From Cupriavidus necator A5-1 (lineage in GTDB: Bacteria; Pseudomonadota; Gammaproteobacteria; Burkholderiales; Burkholderiaceae), in the NCBI RefSeq assembly GCF_000744095.1, contig NZ_JQLI01000001.1:2542001-2606000 (forward strand): a DNA stretch of 64,000 nt, written 5' to 3'. The position numbers and the translations under genes are program-made. Positions 34,326 through 42,131 of the stretch are shown piece after piece. The notes beneath the pieces were generated by a model. It worked only from the letters and a program-made list of their open reading frames with translations. It was not told the DNA's origin and did no database searches. Within the stretch, counting starts at the first letter, position 1. Each line of letters begins with the position of its first letter.

Positions 34326-35663
34326 ATGAAAGGCTTGGACCAAGCCGGCGCCGGCACGTCCGTCGCCATCGATGCGACACCCGTCACCGGTGCCGCCGGC
34401 ATTCCCGCCCAGCGCTGGTGGCGCATCATCCCGCCGATCCTGATGGTCTGCATCGTCTCGTACATGGATCGCGTCAATATCGCCTTCGCGATGCCGGGCG
34501 GGATGGGCGATGCGCTCGGGATCGGCGCCAGCATGGCCGGCTTGGCCGGCGGCATTTTCTTTGTCGGCTATCTCTTCCTGCAGATTCCCGGCGGCAAGCT
34601 CGCCGTGCGCGGCAGCGGTCGCAATTTCATCGCCTGGTCGATGCTGGCCTGGGCCGCCATTTCCGTGCTGACCGGACTGGTGCGCAACGAGGCTGAACTG
34701 CTGATTCTGCGCTTTACACTGGGCGTGGCCGAGGGCGGCATGCTGCCGGTGGTGCTGACCATGGTCGGCAACTGGTTTCCCGACCACGAACGCGGACGCG
34801 CCAACGCCCTGGTGATTCTGTTCGTGCCGATCGCCGGCATCATCACCGCGCCGCTGTCGGGCCTGGTGATCGCGGCGCTCGACTGGCGCTGGCTGTTTAT
34901 CGTGGAAGGCCTGATTTCGCTGGCCTGCCTCGGGGTGTGGTGGAAACTGGCCTGTGACCGGCCGGAGCAGGCGCGCTGGATTTCAGCCGAAGAGAAGGCT
35001 TATCTGCTGGCCCGCCTGCGCGAGGAAGAGCAACAGGCAGCCGCCGCTGGCGCGGACGTGGGGCAGGGCGCGGGCGGCACGCGGGCGGTGTTGGCGCACA
35101 TCCTGTCGCAGGACGTGATCTGGCGGCTGATCGCCGTCAATTTTCTCTACCAGATGGGGATCTACGGCTACACGCTGTGGCTGCCCACCATCCTGAAGGG
35201 CCTGACCGGAGGCGGCATGGGGCAGGTCGGCATGCTGGCCGTGCTGCCGTATCTGGGCACCATGGCCGGCATCCTCGCGATCTCCTCGCTGTCCGACCGC
35301 ACCGGCCGGCGCAAGGCCTTCGTGGTCTGGCCGCTGCTGGGTTTCGCCGCCTGCCTGGCCGGTTCGGTGTGGTGGCACGACAATACCTGGCTGTCCTATG
35401 GCCTGCTGGTCGGCAGCGGCTTCTTCCTGCAGTCCGCCGCGGGGGTGTTCTGGACCCTGCCACCGCGGCTGCTGGCCGCCGAGCACGCGGGTGTGGCGCG
35501 GGGCGTGATCAATGCGCTGGGCAACCTGGGCGGATTCTGCGGTCCCTATGCGGCGGGCGTGCTGATCGAGCGCGTCGGCGCTGGCGCCGGTGTCTACCTG
35601 CTGGTCGCCGCGCTGGTGCTGGCCAGTGCCCTGGCCGCAACCTTGCCGGGGCGGTGCCGATGA
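34326..35663 (+). CDS. MFS transporter, anion:cation symporter (ACS) family
   Basis: 445 residues from ATG 34326, chosen for the GGAGA ribosome site; the frame opens at 34284. Twelve helices with the ACS signature: SYMDRVNIAFAMPGGMGDAL near residue 43, IFFVGYLFLQIPGGKLAVRG near 77, VAEGGMLPVVLTMVGNWFPD near 137, and LYQMGIYGYTLWLPTILKGL near 275. These carriers import organic acids such as hexuronates, galactarate, phthalate or tartrate with protons. It overlaps the next gene by ATGA, so transport and the amidohydrolase are translationally coupled. Confidence 0.87.
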   Translation: MKGLDQAGAGTSVAIDATPVTGAAGIPAQRWWRIIPPILMVCIVSYMDRVNIAFAMPGGMGDALGIGASMAGLAGGIFFVGYLFLQIPGGKLAVRGSGRNFIAWSMLAWAAISVLTGLVRNEAELLILRFTLGVAEGGMLPVVLTMVGNWFPDHERGRANALVILFVPIAGIITAPLSGLVIAALDWRWLFIVEGLISLACLGVWWKLACDRPEQARWISAEEKAYLLARLREEEQQAAAAGADVGQGAGGTRAVLAHILSQDVIWRLIAVNFLYQMGIYGYTLWLPTILKGLTGGGMGQVGMLAVLPYLGTMAGILAISSLSDRTGRRKAFVVWPLLGFAACLAGSVWWHDNTWLSYGLLVGSGFFLQSAAGVFWTLPPRLLAAEHAGVARGVINALGNLGGFCGPYAAGVLIERVGAGAGVYLLVAALVLASALAATLPGRCR

Positions 35664-36610
35664 ACCGGGGAGCAAACGGCGCGCTGCCCCCAGGGCTGGC
35701 CATCGTCGACGCCCACCACCACCTGTGGCAACTCGGGCACGGCCGCTATCCCTGGCTGCAGGAGGAATACCGGCCGCAGGCTTTCTTTCTCGGCGATTAC
35801 CAGGCCCTGCGCAGCGATTACCTGGAGGCGCAGTACGCGCATGACACCAGCGCCGTCACCGTACTGGCCACCGTGCATGTAGAGGCCGAACGCGACCGCC
35901 GCGAAGCCGTCGACGAGACCGCGTGGCTGCACCGCCAGGCCTGGCGCCCCGGCATGGCTGCAGCGGTGGTGGCCTACGCGCCGTTCGGGACTCCCGGGTG
36001 CGCCGAACTGCTGGCGCGCCAGGCGCGCTTCGCGCGGGTCAGGGGGATTCGATGCAAACCGCTGACAGCGGCGGCGCCGGGCGAGTCGGTGGCCGGGCGC
36101 TCCGGGTCGATGCAGGACCAGGACTGGCTGGATGACCTGGCGCGGCTGGAACGCCATGGCCTGTCGTGGGACTTGCGGGTACCGTTCTGGCATTTGCGCG
36201 AGGCGGCCAAGGTGGCGGCCGCCTTGCCGGGCGTGCCCATCGCGCTCAATCACGCGGGCCTGCCACTGGATCGTTCGGAGGAGGGCCTGACTTGCTGGCG
36301 CGCTGGCATGCAGGCGCTGGCTGCCTGTGCCAATGTGTCGGTCAAGCTCTCGGAGTTCGGGCTGGCCGGCGGGCGCTGGGATGCGCAAGGCAACCGCCGC
36401 ATCGTGCGCGAGGTGCTGGCGATCTTCGGACATGAGCGGGCGATGTTCGGCAGCAACCTGCCGGTCTCGGGCCTGAGCGCGGACTTCGGCACGATCCTCG
36501 GCACGGTGTGCGAGGCGCTGCCGGATGCCGTGGCCAGGCAGCGTGTGCTGGCTGGGAATGCGGCGAGGTTCTATCGGATCAGTGTTCCAAATCCCCCCGA
36601 ACTTGCATAG
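35660..36610 (+). CDS. amidohydrolase 2 family TIM-barrel hydrolase (sugar-lactonase-like)
   Basis: 316 residues beginning at the ATGA overlap with the transporter gene. It opens with the metal motif IVDAHHHLWQLGHGRYPWLQ, typical of the L-fuconolactone/L-rhamnonolactone and 2-pyrone-4,6-dicarboxylate hydrolase branch. Later landmarks are TVLATVHVEAERDRREAVDE near residue 72, PIALNHAGLPLDRSEEGL near 193, and MFGSNLPVSGLSADFGTI near 259. The reaction is probably opening of a lactone taken up by the neighbouring ACS carrier. Lactone identity is unknown. Confidence 0.82.
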   Translation: MNRGANGALPPGLAIVDAHHHLWQLGHGRYPWLQEEYRPQAFFLGDYQALRSDYLEAQYAHDTSAVTVLATVHVEAERDRREAVDETAWLHRQAWRPGMAAAVVAYAPFGTPGCAELLARQARFARVRGIRCKPLTAAAPGESVAGRSGSMQDQDWLDDLARLERHGLSWDLRVPFWHLREAAKVAAALPGVPIALNHAGLPLDRSEEGLTCWRAGMQALAACANVSVKLSEFGLAGGRWDAQGNRRIVREVLAIFGHERAMFGSNLPVSGLSADFGTILGTVCEALPDAVARQRVLAGNAARFYRISVPNPPELA

Positions 36611-36922
36611 GCAAACGTGCTCTCCCCCACGCACTAGAAAGGGAAGATTGGTTCAAGTGCTCCAAAGCCGCCCGAGCTGGCCCAAGGAAGGTGTTCTCCC
36701 TCTCCCCTCAGGGCCTCAGGGGGAAGGGCCGGGGAGAGGGGTGGGCTAGCAAGGAACCACATCAAGCGAAGCCAATGGTGTTAACCCACCGCCTTCAGCC
36801 TTTGACCCCCCTCCACTCTCCCCCGGCCCCTACCCCGCAAGCGTCGCAAGCGGGAGGGGAGCAAAACTGCCGCAATCACAAGCATGCTATAAGTCCCAAT
36901 CTTCGCCGAAGCCCCGGCCACC
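36611..36922. repeat. 312-bp intergenic region holding a diverged copy of the CTCTCCC/GGGAGAG repeat
   Basis: CTCCCTCTCCCCTCAGGGCC (from 36697) continues to GGGAGAGGGG (36741). The facing arm is CTCTCCCCCGGCCCCTACCC (from 36815), ending in GCAAGCGGGAGGGG near 36859. Layout and sequence match the pair between mmsA and mmsB. Nothing else is evident except the promoter area of the LysR gene near 36880. Confidence 0.6.
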
Positions 36923-37912
36923 ATGCCAGACCTCCCCGCCACCCTCTCCAGCGCCGCCACCCTGCGCAAACGCCTGCATATGCGGCATCTGCGCCTGGCC
37001 CTGGCCCTGGCCGAGCACCGCTCGCTGCGGCGTGCCGCCGCACAGATGGCACTGTCCCAGCCAGCCGTCACCAAGGCATTGCACGAGCTCGAGAGCGTGG
37101 TCGGCACGCTGCTGTTCACGCGCCATGCGCGCGGCATCGAGCCGACGGTATTCGGCGAGGCGCTGATCCGCTATGCGCGCGTGGTGCTGGCCGACCTGGA
37201 TGCCCTGCATGATGAATTTGCCGCCATTGCCGCGGGCGAGGTGGGCAAGGTGCGGCTCGGCTCGATCCTGGCCCCGGTGCCTTCGGTGCTGTCCGGCGTC
37301 ATCAACGCGCTCAAGGCGCGCTATCCGCATTTGCATATCGTGATGCAGGTCGATACCAGCGACGTGCTGGTACAGGCGCTGCGGCAGGATGCGCTGGACG
37401 TGGTGATCGGACGCATCCCCGAGGGTACGGTGGCCGACGATCTCGACTTCGAGCCACTGTTCGAGGAGTCGCTGGCCATCGTGGCGCGTGCCGGCCATCC
37501 GCAGGCAGGCAAGCGCAGCGTCAAGCTGGCTTCCCTGGCTGGCTATCCCTGGATCGTCCCGCCAGCGGCCGTGCCGATGTGGCAGATCATCGACCAGACC
37601 TTCCGCGACAACCGCGTGCCGCTGCCGGAGGACATCATCGAGACCTCGTCGATCATGGGCACGCTGCCGCTGCTGGCGGACAGCGACCGCATTGCCGTCG
37701 TGCCGGGTGCCATCGCGGACTACTTCGGTTCGCTCGGCGCGCTGGCGGTGCTGCCGGTGCCGATGCGCGGGCGGCTGGTGCCCTATGGGATCGTGGTGCG
37801 CCGGCGCCGTGCCGCCACGCCGGCCATGCGCCTGCTGATCGAGGCAGTGCGCGCGGCGCGGCCGGGCAATCCGCATGCGGTGGCTGAATCGGAGGCATTA
37901 CCTGCGAGGTAA
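36923..37912 (+). CDS. LysR-family transcriptional regulator (GbpR-like)
   Basis: 329 residues from ATG 36923; a second start at 36977 (MRHLRLALALAEHR) would begin right at the HTH and is possible. The winged HTH is SLRRAAAQMALSQPAVTKAL near residue 34, then a periplasmic-binding-like effector domain from about 110 (VGKVRLGSILAPVPSVLSG; DALDVVIGRIPEGTVADDL). The effector part resembles the galactose-binding-protein regulator (GbpR) branch, which senses sugars. It lies downstream of the lactonase/ACS cluster on the same strand and may control it; the 312-bp gap with a repeat suggests separate transcription. Confidence 0.85.
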   Translation: MPDLPATLSSAATLRKRLHMRHLRLALALAEHRSLRRAAAQMALSQPAVTKALHELESVVGTLLFTRHARGIEPTVFGEALIRYARVVLADLDALHDEFAAIAAGEVGKVRLGSILAPVPSVLSGVINALKARYPHLHIVMQVDTSDVLVQALRQDALDVVIGRIPEGTVADDLDFEPLFEESLAIVARAGHPQAGKRSVKLASLAGYPWIVPPAAVPMWQIIDQTFRDNRVPLPEDIIETSSIMGTLPLLADSDRIAVVPGAIADYFGSLGALAVLPVPMRGRLVPYGIVVRRRRAATPAMRLLIEAVRAARPGNPHAVAESEALPAR

Positions 37913-37947
37913 TGGTCATTCGCCCCGGCGCATGCTGTAATGCAGCC

Positions 37948-38853
37948 ATGGAAACGCTGACCCCCGCTTCCGAAGCCGCCCTCGACTTCCCCGGCCTGCT
38001 GCGCTACTGGCGCGGCAAGCGCGGCTACAGCCAGCTGGCGCTGTCGCTGGCCGCCGGGGTGTCGCAGCGCCACATCTCCTTCCTGGAATCCGGCCGCGCC
38101 CGTCCCAGCCGCGAAATGGTGCTGGCGCTGGCCGACCGGCTCGGCGTGCCGCTGCGCCAGCGCAACCGGCTGCTGCTGGCCAGCGGCTTTGCCCCGGCCT
38201 ACAGCGAACACGCGCTGGCCTCGCCGCCGCTGCAGATGGTGCAGCAGGCGATCGCGCTGATCCTGTCCAAGCAGGAGCCGTACCCGGCCGTGGTGCTGGA
38301 CCGGTTCTGGAACCTGGTGGACGCCAACGGGGCCTACCGGCGCATGCTCGATACGCTGCTCGACGGCCGCGCGCCGGCGTCGCTGTCGGACGAGGAAAGC
38401 GCCGGGCGGCGGCGCATCAACCTGATGCTGACCGTGTTCGATCCCGAGGGCCTGTGGCCGGTGATCGAGAATTCCCGCCAGGTCGGCCGCTACCTGTTGC
38501 GGCGCGTCTGGCAGGAGTTGCAGGTGCAGGCCCACGACCAGACCGCGCGCGAGATCTTCCGGCGCATCGCCGCCTGGCATCCCGACATGGTGGGCCCGGG
38601 CGGTGTGCTGCTGCCCGAAGACGACGGCGCCGAGGGCCCGCCGCCGCCGGTGCTGCCGGTGGTGCTGCACGCCGGCGCGTTCCGCGCGTCGCTGTTCTCG
38701 ACGCTGACCACGCTCGGCATTCCGCAGGACATCACGCTGCAGGAACTGCGCATCGAATGCTTCTTTCCGGCGGACGACGGCACGCGCGCCCTGTTTGAAA
38801 CGTTGGCCGAGGCGGACCGTCCCGCCGTCAGAAGCGGTAGCGCAGGTAGATGA
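37948..38853 (+). CDS. XRE-family helix-turn-helix regulator with MmyB-like C-domain
   Basis: 301 residues from ATG 37948 (METLTPASEAALDFPGLLRY). The Cro/C1-type HTH is YSQLALSLAAGVSQRHISFL near residue 30 with SGRARPSREMVLALADRLGV after it. The remaining 200 residues form the MmyB-like ligand-binding domain (YPAVVLDRFWNLVDANGAYR; NLMLTVFDPEGLWPVIENSR). It starts 35 bp after the LysR gene. Its last 26 bases overlap the convergent pagL gene, both ending there. Regulatory target unknown. Confidence 0.82.
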   Translation: METLTPASEAALDFPGLLRYWRGKRGYSQLALSLAAGVSQRHISFLESGRARPSREMVLALADRLGVPLRQRNRLLLASGFAPAYSEHALASPPLQMVQQAIALILSKQEPYPAVVLDRFWNLVDANGAYRRMLDTLLDGRAPASLSDEESAGRRRINLMLTVFDPEGLWPVIENSRQVGRYLLRRVWQELQVQAHDQTAREIFRRIAAWHPDMVGPGGVLLPEDDGAEGPPPPVLPVVLHAGAFRASLFSTLTTLGIPQDITLQELRIECFFPADDGTRALFETLAEADRPAVRSGSAGR

Positions 38854-39475
38854 CGTGGAAGGTGGTGCCGGGATTGGGCTCCTTGATCCCGGCATTGGAC
38901 AGGTGCTGGTAGCGGTAGCCCGCGGTAAAGCGGCGGTCCTTGCCGACCGTCACGCCGACGCCGGCATATTCCGAGAACTGGAAGGCCGTGGAGATGACGT
39001 GGTCGTCCGAGGTGCGCGTGCCGGTCAGCAGGCGCGGCCCGACCGACAGTTCCAGGAATGGCACCCAGTCGTGGCGCCACCACGCGATGCGCACTACCGG
39101 CGAGGCGCCGAACTCCCACAGGTCATGCGGGTTGTGGTCGCTGTTGCTGAACCAGCGCGCGACATTGACTTCCCATTGCAGGTCAACCTGCCAGCCCTGC
39201 GGATTGCCCCAGGCCCAGCCTGAATCCCACAGCAGGGCGACCTCGGCCTTCTGTACATCATGGTCATTGTCGAAACCGTAATTCAGCTGCACGGCCGGCG
39301 CGGCGCGGGCAGCAGTGCCCAGGCACAAGGGCAGGGCTACCAGCGCCGCGAGGGCCGCGTGGCGCGCCCGGCGTCGCGGCAGCCATCCGGGATGCGCACG
39401 CGGGGATGGCGTGGGGTCATAGGAGGAACAACTCGCATGGCGGTCTGGCCTGGCTTCTTGATCTTGTCGGAGCAT
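38828..39475 (-). CDS. pagL: lipid A 3-O-deacylase, PagL family
   Basis: 215 residues from ATG 39475; ATG 39520 is also open. The arginine-rich signal (LPRRRARHAALAALVALPLC, cleavage near TAARA-A) is preceded by about 40 residues, longer than normal, and no nearer start is in frame. The mature part is a small outer-membrane barrel. The PagL catalytic His-Ser is in YRYQHLSNAGIKEPNPG, and the protein ends YLRYRF with a terminal phenylalanine. PagL removes the 3-O acyl chain of lipid A and tunes envelope recognition. The 3' end overlaps the XRE gene by 26 bp. Confidence 0.85.
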   Translation of the reverse strand: MLRQDQEARPDRHASCSSYDPTPSPRAHPGWLPRRRARHAALAALVALPLCLGTAARAAPAVQLNYGFDNDHDVQKAEVALLWDSGWAWGNPQGWQVDLQWEVNVARWFSNSDHNPHDLWEFGASPVVRIAWWRHDWVPFLELSVGPRLLTGTRTSDDHVISTAFQFSEYAGVGVTVGKDRRFTAGYRYQHLSNAGIKEPNPGTTFHVIYLRYRF

Positions 39476-39693
39476 GGGAAGCACGGAGAAACGATGCTGC
39501 GTGGTTGTCAGGCGTGGCATGGGCTGGCCTGCCACCATGGGCGCCGGATGGACATGCTCGGCCGCCTTGACTTATTTGTAGTACACGGGGACGCGCATTG
39601 CAGCGCAGAGGGGGTGCTGCGGAGAGCAAATAAAAAAATACAATCGTGCTAACATTCGCGGGCCGGTGCCGGCCGCAGGGCCGCACCGGCACG
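39476..39693. other. intergenic region between pagL and the FMN riboswitch
   Basis: 218 bp that hold the divergent promoters of pagL and ribB. AGGAGG followed by an ATG at 39437 occurs on plus just inside pagL, and a 72-codon frame runs from it to 39652, but its composition is not protein-like. The segment AAATAAAAAAATACAATCG near 39628 is the most AT-rich part and may hold the ribB promoter. Confidence 0.4.
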
Positions 39694-39852
39694 TTACGTC
39701 TTCAGGGCGGGGTGAAAGTCCCCACCGGCGGTATGCCGCGGTGCGCAATGCGTGCCCGGCGAGCCCGCGAGCGCTCGCACTCCCGTGCGAGGTCAGCAGA
39801 CCTGGTGAGAGGCCAGGGCCGACGGTCATAGTCCGGATGAAAGAAGATGGGC
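39694..39852 (+). ncRNA. FMN riboswitch (RFN element)
   Basis: The conserved aptamer core is easily read: TTCAGGGCGGGGTGAAAGTC then CCCACCGGCGGTA, the variable GCCCGCGAGCG stem, GGTCAGCAGACCTGGTGAGA, GGCCAGGGCCGACGGTCATA, and GTCCGGATGAAAGAAGATGG. It sits about 170 bp before ribB on the same strand and should reduce ribB expression when FMN binds. The downstream stretch has a perfect 9-bp stem, CTGCGCACG-TGC-CGTGCGCAG at 39937-39957, without a U-run, so control may be Rho-dependent or translational. Confidence 0.93.
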
Positions 39853-39936
39853 GGAGCTTGCCCGCGTGGCCTGGCGCTTTTGCCCTGGCCCGCGGCCTTG
39901 CCGTTGCCTTGCGCCGCGCGCGCAGGGCGGGGCTGT

Positions 39937-39957
39937 CTGCGCACGTGCCGTGCGCAG
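39937..39957 (+). promoter_or_regulatory. hairpin in the ribB leader, candidate expression platform
   Basis: CTGCGCACG pairs with CGTGCGCAG around a three-base loop, about 85 bp after the FMN aptamer and 63 bp before the ribB start. No T-run follows, which argues against simple intrinsic termination. Confidence 0.55.
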
Positions 39958-40020
39958 CGTGGCAACTCTGTCGACCCTTCCCCTGGAACGCCCAAATGAT
40001 GCTGAACAAGGAGCGTTTCA

Positions 40021-40704
40021 ATGCCTGGCCATTCCACTGAAGTTGTCGATCCCGATGTGTCCGCGGCCTTTGCCGCCGATACCGATACGCGGGCGCTTGC
40101 CGAGCGCATCGCGCAGGCGCTCGACGCAATGCGCGAAGGCCGTCCCGTCGTGCTGCTCGACGATGACGACCGCGAGAACGAGGCTGACCTGATCCTCGCC
40201 GCCGAGCGCCTCACCCCCGCCAACATGGCGATGATGATCCGCGAATGCAGCGGCATCGTGTGCCTGTGCCTGACCCCGGACAAGGTGCGCCAGCTGGGCC
40301 TGCGGCCCATGGTCGAGCATAACCGCAGCCAGTATGGCACGGCCTTCACGGTCTCGATCGAGGCGCGCGAGGGCGTCAGCACCGGCGTCAGCGCCGCCGA
40401 CCGCATCACCACCATTCGCGCCGCCATTGCCGAAGACGCGGGCACCGACGCAGTGGTCAGCCCTGGCCACGTGTTCCCGCTGGTGGCACGCGAGCGCGGC
40501 GTGCTGGAGCGCCGCGGCCATACCGAGGGTTCGGTCGACCTGGCGCGCATGGCGGGCCTGTCGCCGGCCGCGGTGCTGTGCGAGCTGATGAACCCGGACG
40601 GCACCATGGCGCGCCGGCCCGAGGCGCTGGCCTTCGCCGAGATGTACCGGCTGCCGGTGCTGACCATCGAGGACCTGGTGGCCTGGCGGCAGTTGCACGG
40701 CTGA
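40021..40704 (+). CDS. ribB: 3,4-dihydroxy-2-butanone-4-phosphate synthase
   Basis: 227 residues, a stand-alone RibB without a fused GTP cyclohydrolase II domain. ACAAGGAGCG lies before the ATG. Signatures are [20 protein letters not shown] near residue 40, the metal-binding acidic loop, [14 protein letters not shown] near 78, [20 protein letters not shown] near 109, and [20 protein letters not shown] near 146. It turns ribulose-5-phosphate into the four-carbon riboflavin precursor plus formate. Control by the FMN riboswitch upstream fits feedback on the pathway. Confidence 0.95.
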   Translation: MPGHSTEVVDPDVSAAFAADTDTRALAERIAQALDAMREGRPVVLLDDDDRENEADLILAAERLTPANMAMMIRECSGIVCLCLTPDKVRQLGLRPMVEHNRSQYGTAFTVSIEAREGVSTGVSAADRITTIRAAIAEDAGTDAVVSPGHVFPLVARERGVLERRGHTEGSVDLARMAGLSPAAVLCELMNPDGTMARRPEALAFAEMYRLPVLTIEDLVAWRQLHG

Positions 40705-40817
40705 TGATGGTGTGTCCGCCGCGCGTTCCGGTCTGAAAACGTATCGGGATGTGTCGGAATGCGGCACCCGTGTGCGACAATGCGGATCGCTTTTCCCGTC
40801 AATACGAGGGCAATTCC

Positions 40818-41375
40818 ATGACGTTCCGCGTTTTTGGGTACGCAGCCACGCTCGCTGGCTGCGTGCTCGGGCTGGCTGCACCGCTGGCGCATGCCGAAGG
40901 CAGCGCCGCCTCCCGCCCGGCCGCTGCCGCCGGGCTGTACGAGTGCCAGGTGCCTGGCGCCGGCACCGTGTTCCGCTCCACCCCCAGGGAAGGCTGCCGC
41001 CTGGTGGTGGCGCCCGATCCCGGCGCGCCTGACCCGCAGCGCTGGATTCCGCTGATGGGTGCCAACGGCGTGATCTCCTATTTCGACCAGTCCGCCGTGC
41101 GCCGCCAGGGCACGGAGGTGGGCGTGGTGGTGATGCGCAATTCCCCGTCGGGCGTGATCCGCACCGCCAGCGGCGAGCCGATCCGCTCGTCGCTCAAGCG
41201 CATGGTGCTGAACTGCGCCAACTCGATGTTCGCGGTGGTCGAGCAGACGCTGTACAGCAAGCGCTTTGCCCGCGGCGACTCGCTCTATACGATCCGCGCG
41301 CCGCAGTACGGTACCTTCCAGCCGCCCGGGCCGGGCACCATCGCCGGCGAGCTGCTGCGGCGGCTGTGCCGCTGA
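40818..41375 (+). CDS. secreted protein resembling surface-adhesin E family
   Basis: 185 residues from ATG 40818, with a signal peptide ending near HAEG (MTFRVFGYAATLAGCVLGLA). The mature part has YECQVPGAGTVFRSTPREGC near residue 40. A conserved-looking C-terminal half follows, VLNCANSMFAVVEQTLYSKR and FARGDSLYTIRAP, with Cys residues near the start and end that could pair. The layout resembles the adhesin-E-like domain seen in other Burkholderiaceae small exported proteins. Role unknown. It is 114 bp after ribB and has its own AGGG ribosome site. Confidence 0.65.
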   Translation: MTFRVFGYAATLAGCVLGLAAPLAHAEGSAASRPAAAAGLYECQVPGAGTVFRSTPREGCRLVVAPDPGAPDPQRWIPLMGANGVISYFDQSAVRRQGTEVGVVVMRNSPSGVIRTASGEPIRSSLKRMVLNCANSMFAVVEQTLYSKRFARGDSLYTIRAPQYGTFQPPGPGTIAGELLRRLCR

Positions 41376-41542
41376 GCCGCTGAGCCGGGCAGCGATTCAC
41401 GGCACACAAGCACATCGTCTCAGGGTTTGTCCCGGTCAACCGCGTACAAACCATCCTCGTTGATGCTGATGACAGGGCGCAGACCAGGGCGCCCCGGTCA
41501 TTGCAGGCATTCCCACACGCAGGGGCTCACGAGGAGACCGAA

Positions 41543-41779
41543 ATGAAGAAGTGGATCGTCATGCTGTCGATGGCAATGTTTGGCGCGGGCGCGATGGCGC
41601 AGACGCCGGCAACCCCCGCAACGCCCGCCACGCCCGCCACGCCGGCAGCCCCGGCGGCGACCAAGGCTGCGCCGGCCAAGGCCGACAGCGGCAAGGCCAA
41701 GGCCAAGAAGACCAGCGCCAAGAAAAAGAAGAGCCACGCACCCACCACCAAGGACCCGATGGCGAAGAAAGGCGCCTGA
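41543..41779 (+). CDS. small secreted Ala/Pro/Lys-rich protein
   Basis: 78 residues from ATG 41543, fixed by GAGGAGACCG upstream. A signal peptide (MKKWIVMLSMAMFGAGAMA) is followed by a four-fold ATP repeat (TPATPATPATPATPA) and a strongly basic tail (KAKAKKTSAKKKKSHAP). Composition recalls acid-shock proteins and histone-H1-like tails, but no homology is claimed. The threonine-proline-alanine repeat is encoded by near-identical 9-bp units (ACGCCCGCC), a likely length-variable tract. Confidence 0.6.
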   Translation: MKKWIVMLSMAMFGAGAMAQTPATPATPATPATPAAPAATKAAPAKADSGKAKAKKTSAKKKKSHAPTTKDPMAKKGA

Positions 41780-42131
41780 GCGCCGCTGCCACACTGGCGG
41801 CGGGCGCACGGCTCCCCGGCAAGCGGGGACGCAAGCGGCGCCCCGCCGCCATGCCGCCACGCATCGATGGCGGGCCGGGCCGGCCGGTCCTGGCACCGCT
41901 GCGCGGATGACAGCCTTGTGGCACGCAATGCGTGCCGTCCGGGGGGAAAGGCAGGGCGTGTCAGGCGGATCAGAACGGAGGCTTCGGCCTCCTTTTTTTT
42001 CGTCTGCCGCACGCAGCGCCCCTGCCGCGCCGGCTTTGCGCGTGCGCCTGCCCACACTATGCTTGCGGGCATCGTGCCAGGCATGGCGTGTGGCCGTCGC
42101 GCTGGCAAGGCGAACTCGGACGGGAGCGTTT
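41780..42131. other. 352-bp intergenic region before the large MscS gene
   Basis: It contains a GC-rich hairpin near 41815 (CTCCCCGGCAAGCGGGGA), then the strong intrinsic terminator at 41977-42000. After that it holds the promoter area of the mechanosensitive channel gene. No coding frame is convincing. Confidence 0.5.
41977..42000 (+). terminator. intrinsic terminator
   Basis: GGAGGC-TTCG-GCCTCC forms a six-pair stem with a stable UUCG tetraloop and is followed by eight T residues. It lies 198 bp after the Lys-rich protein gene, leaving a long 3' untranslated region or a separate short RNA before it. Confidence 0.9.

Noticed and set aside
39437..39652. AGGAGG plus ATG and a 72-codon plus-strand frame
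   Set aside because: Ribosome-site match is good, but composition is His/Arg/Cys rich and it is antisense to the pagL leader; no family pattern seen.
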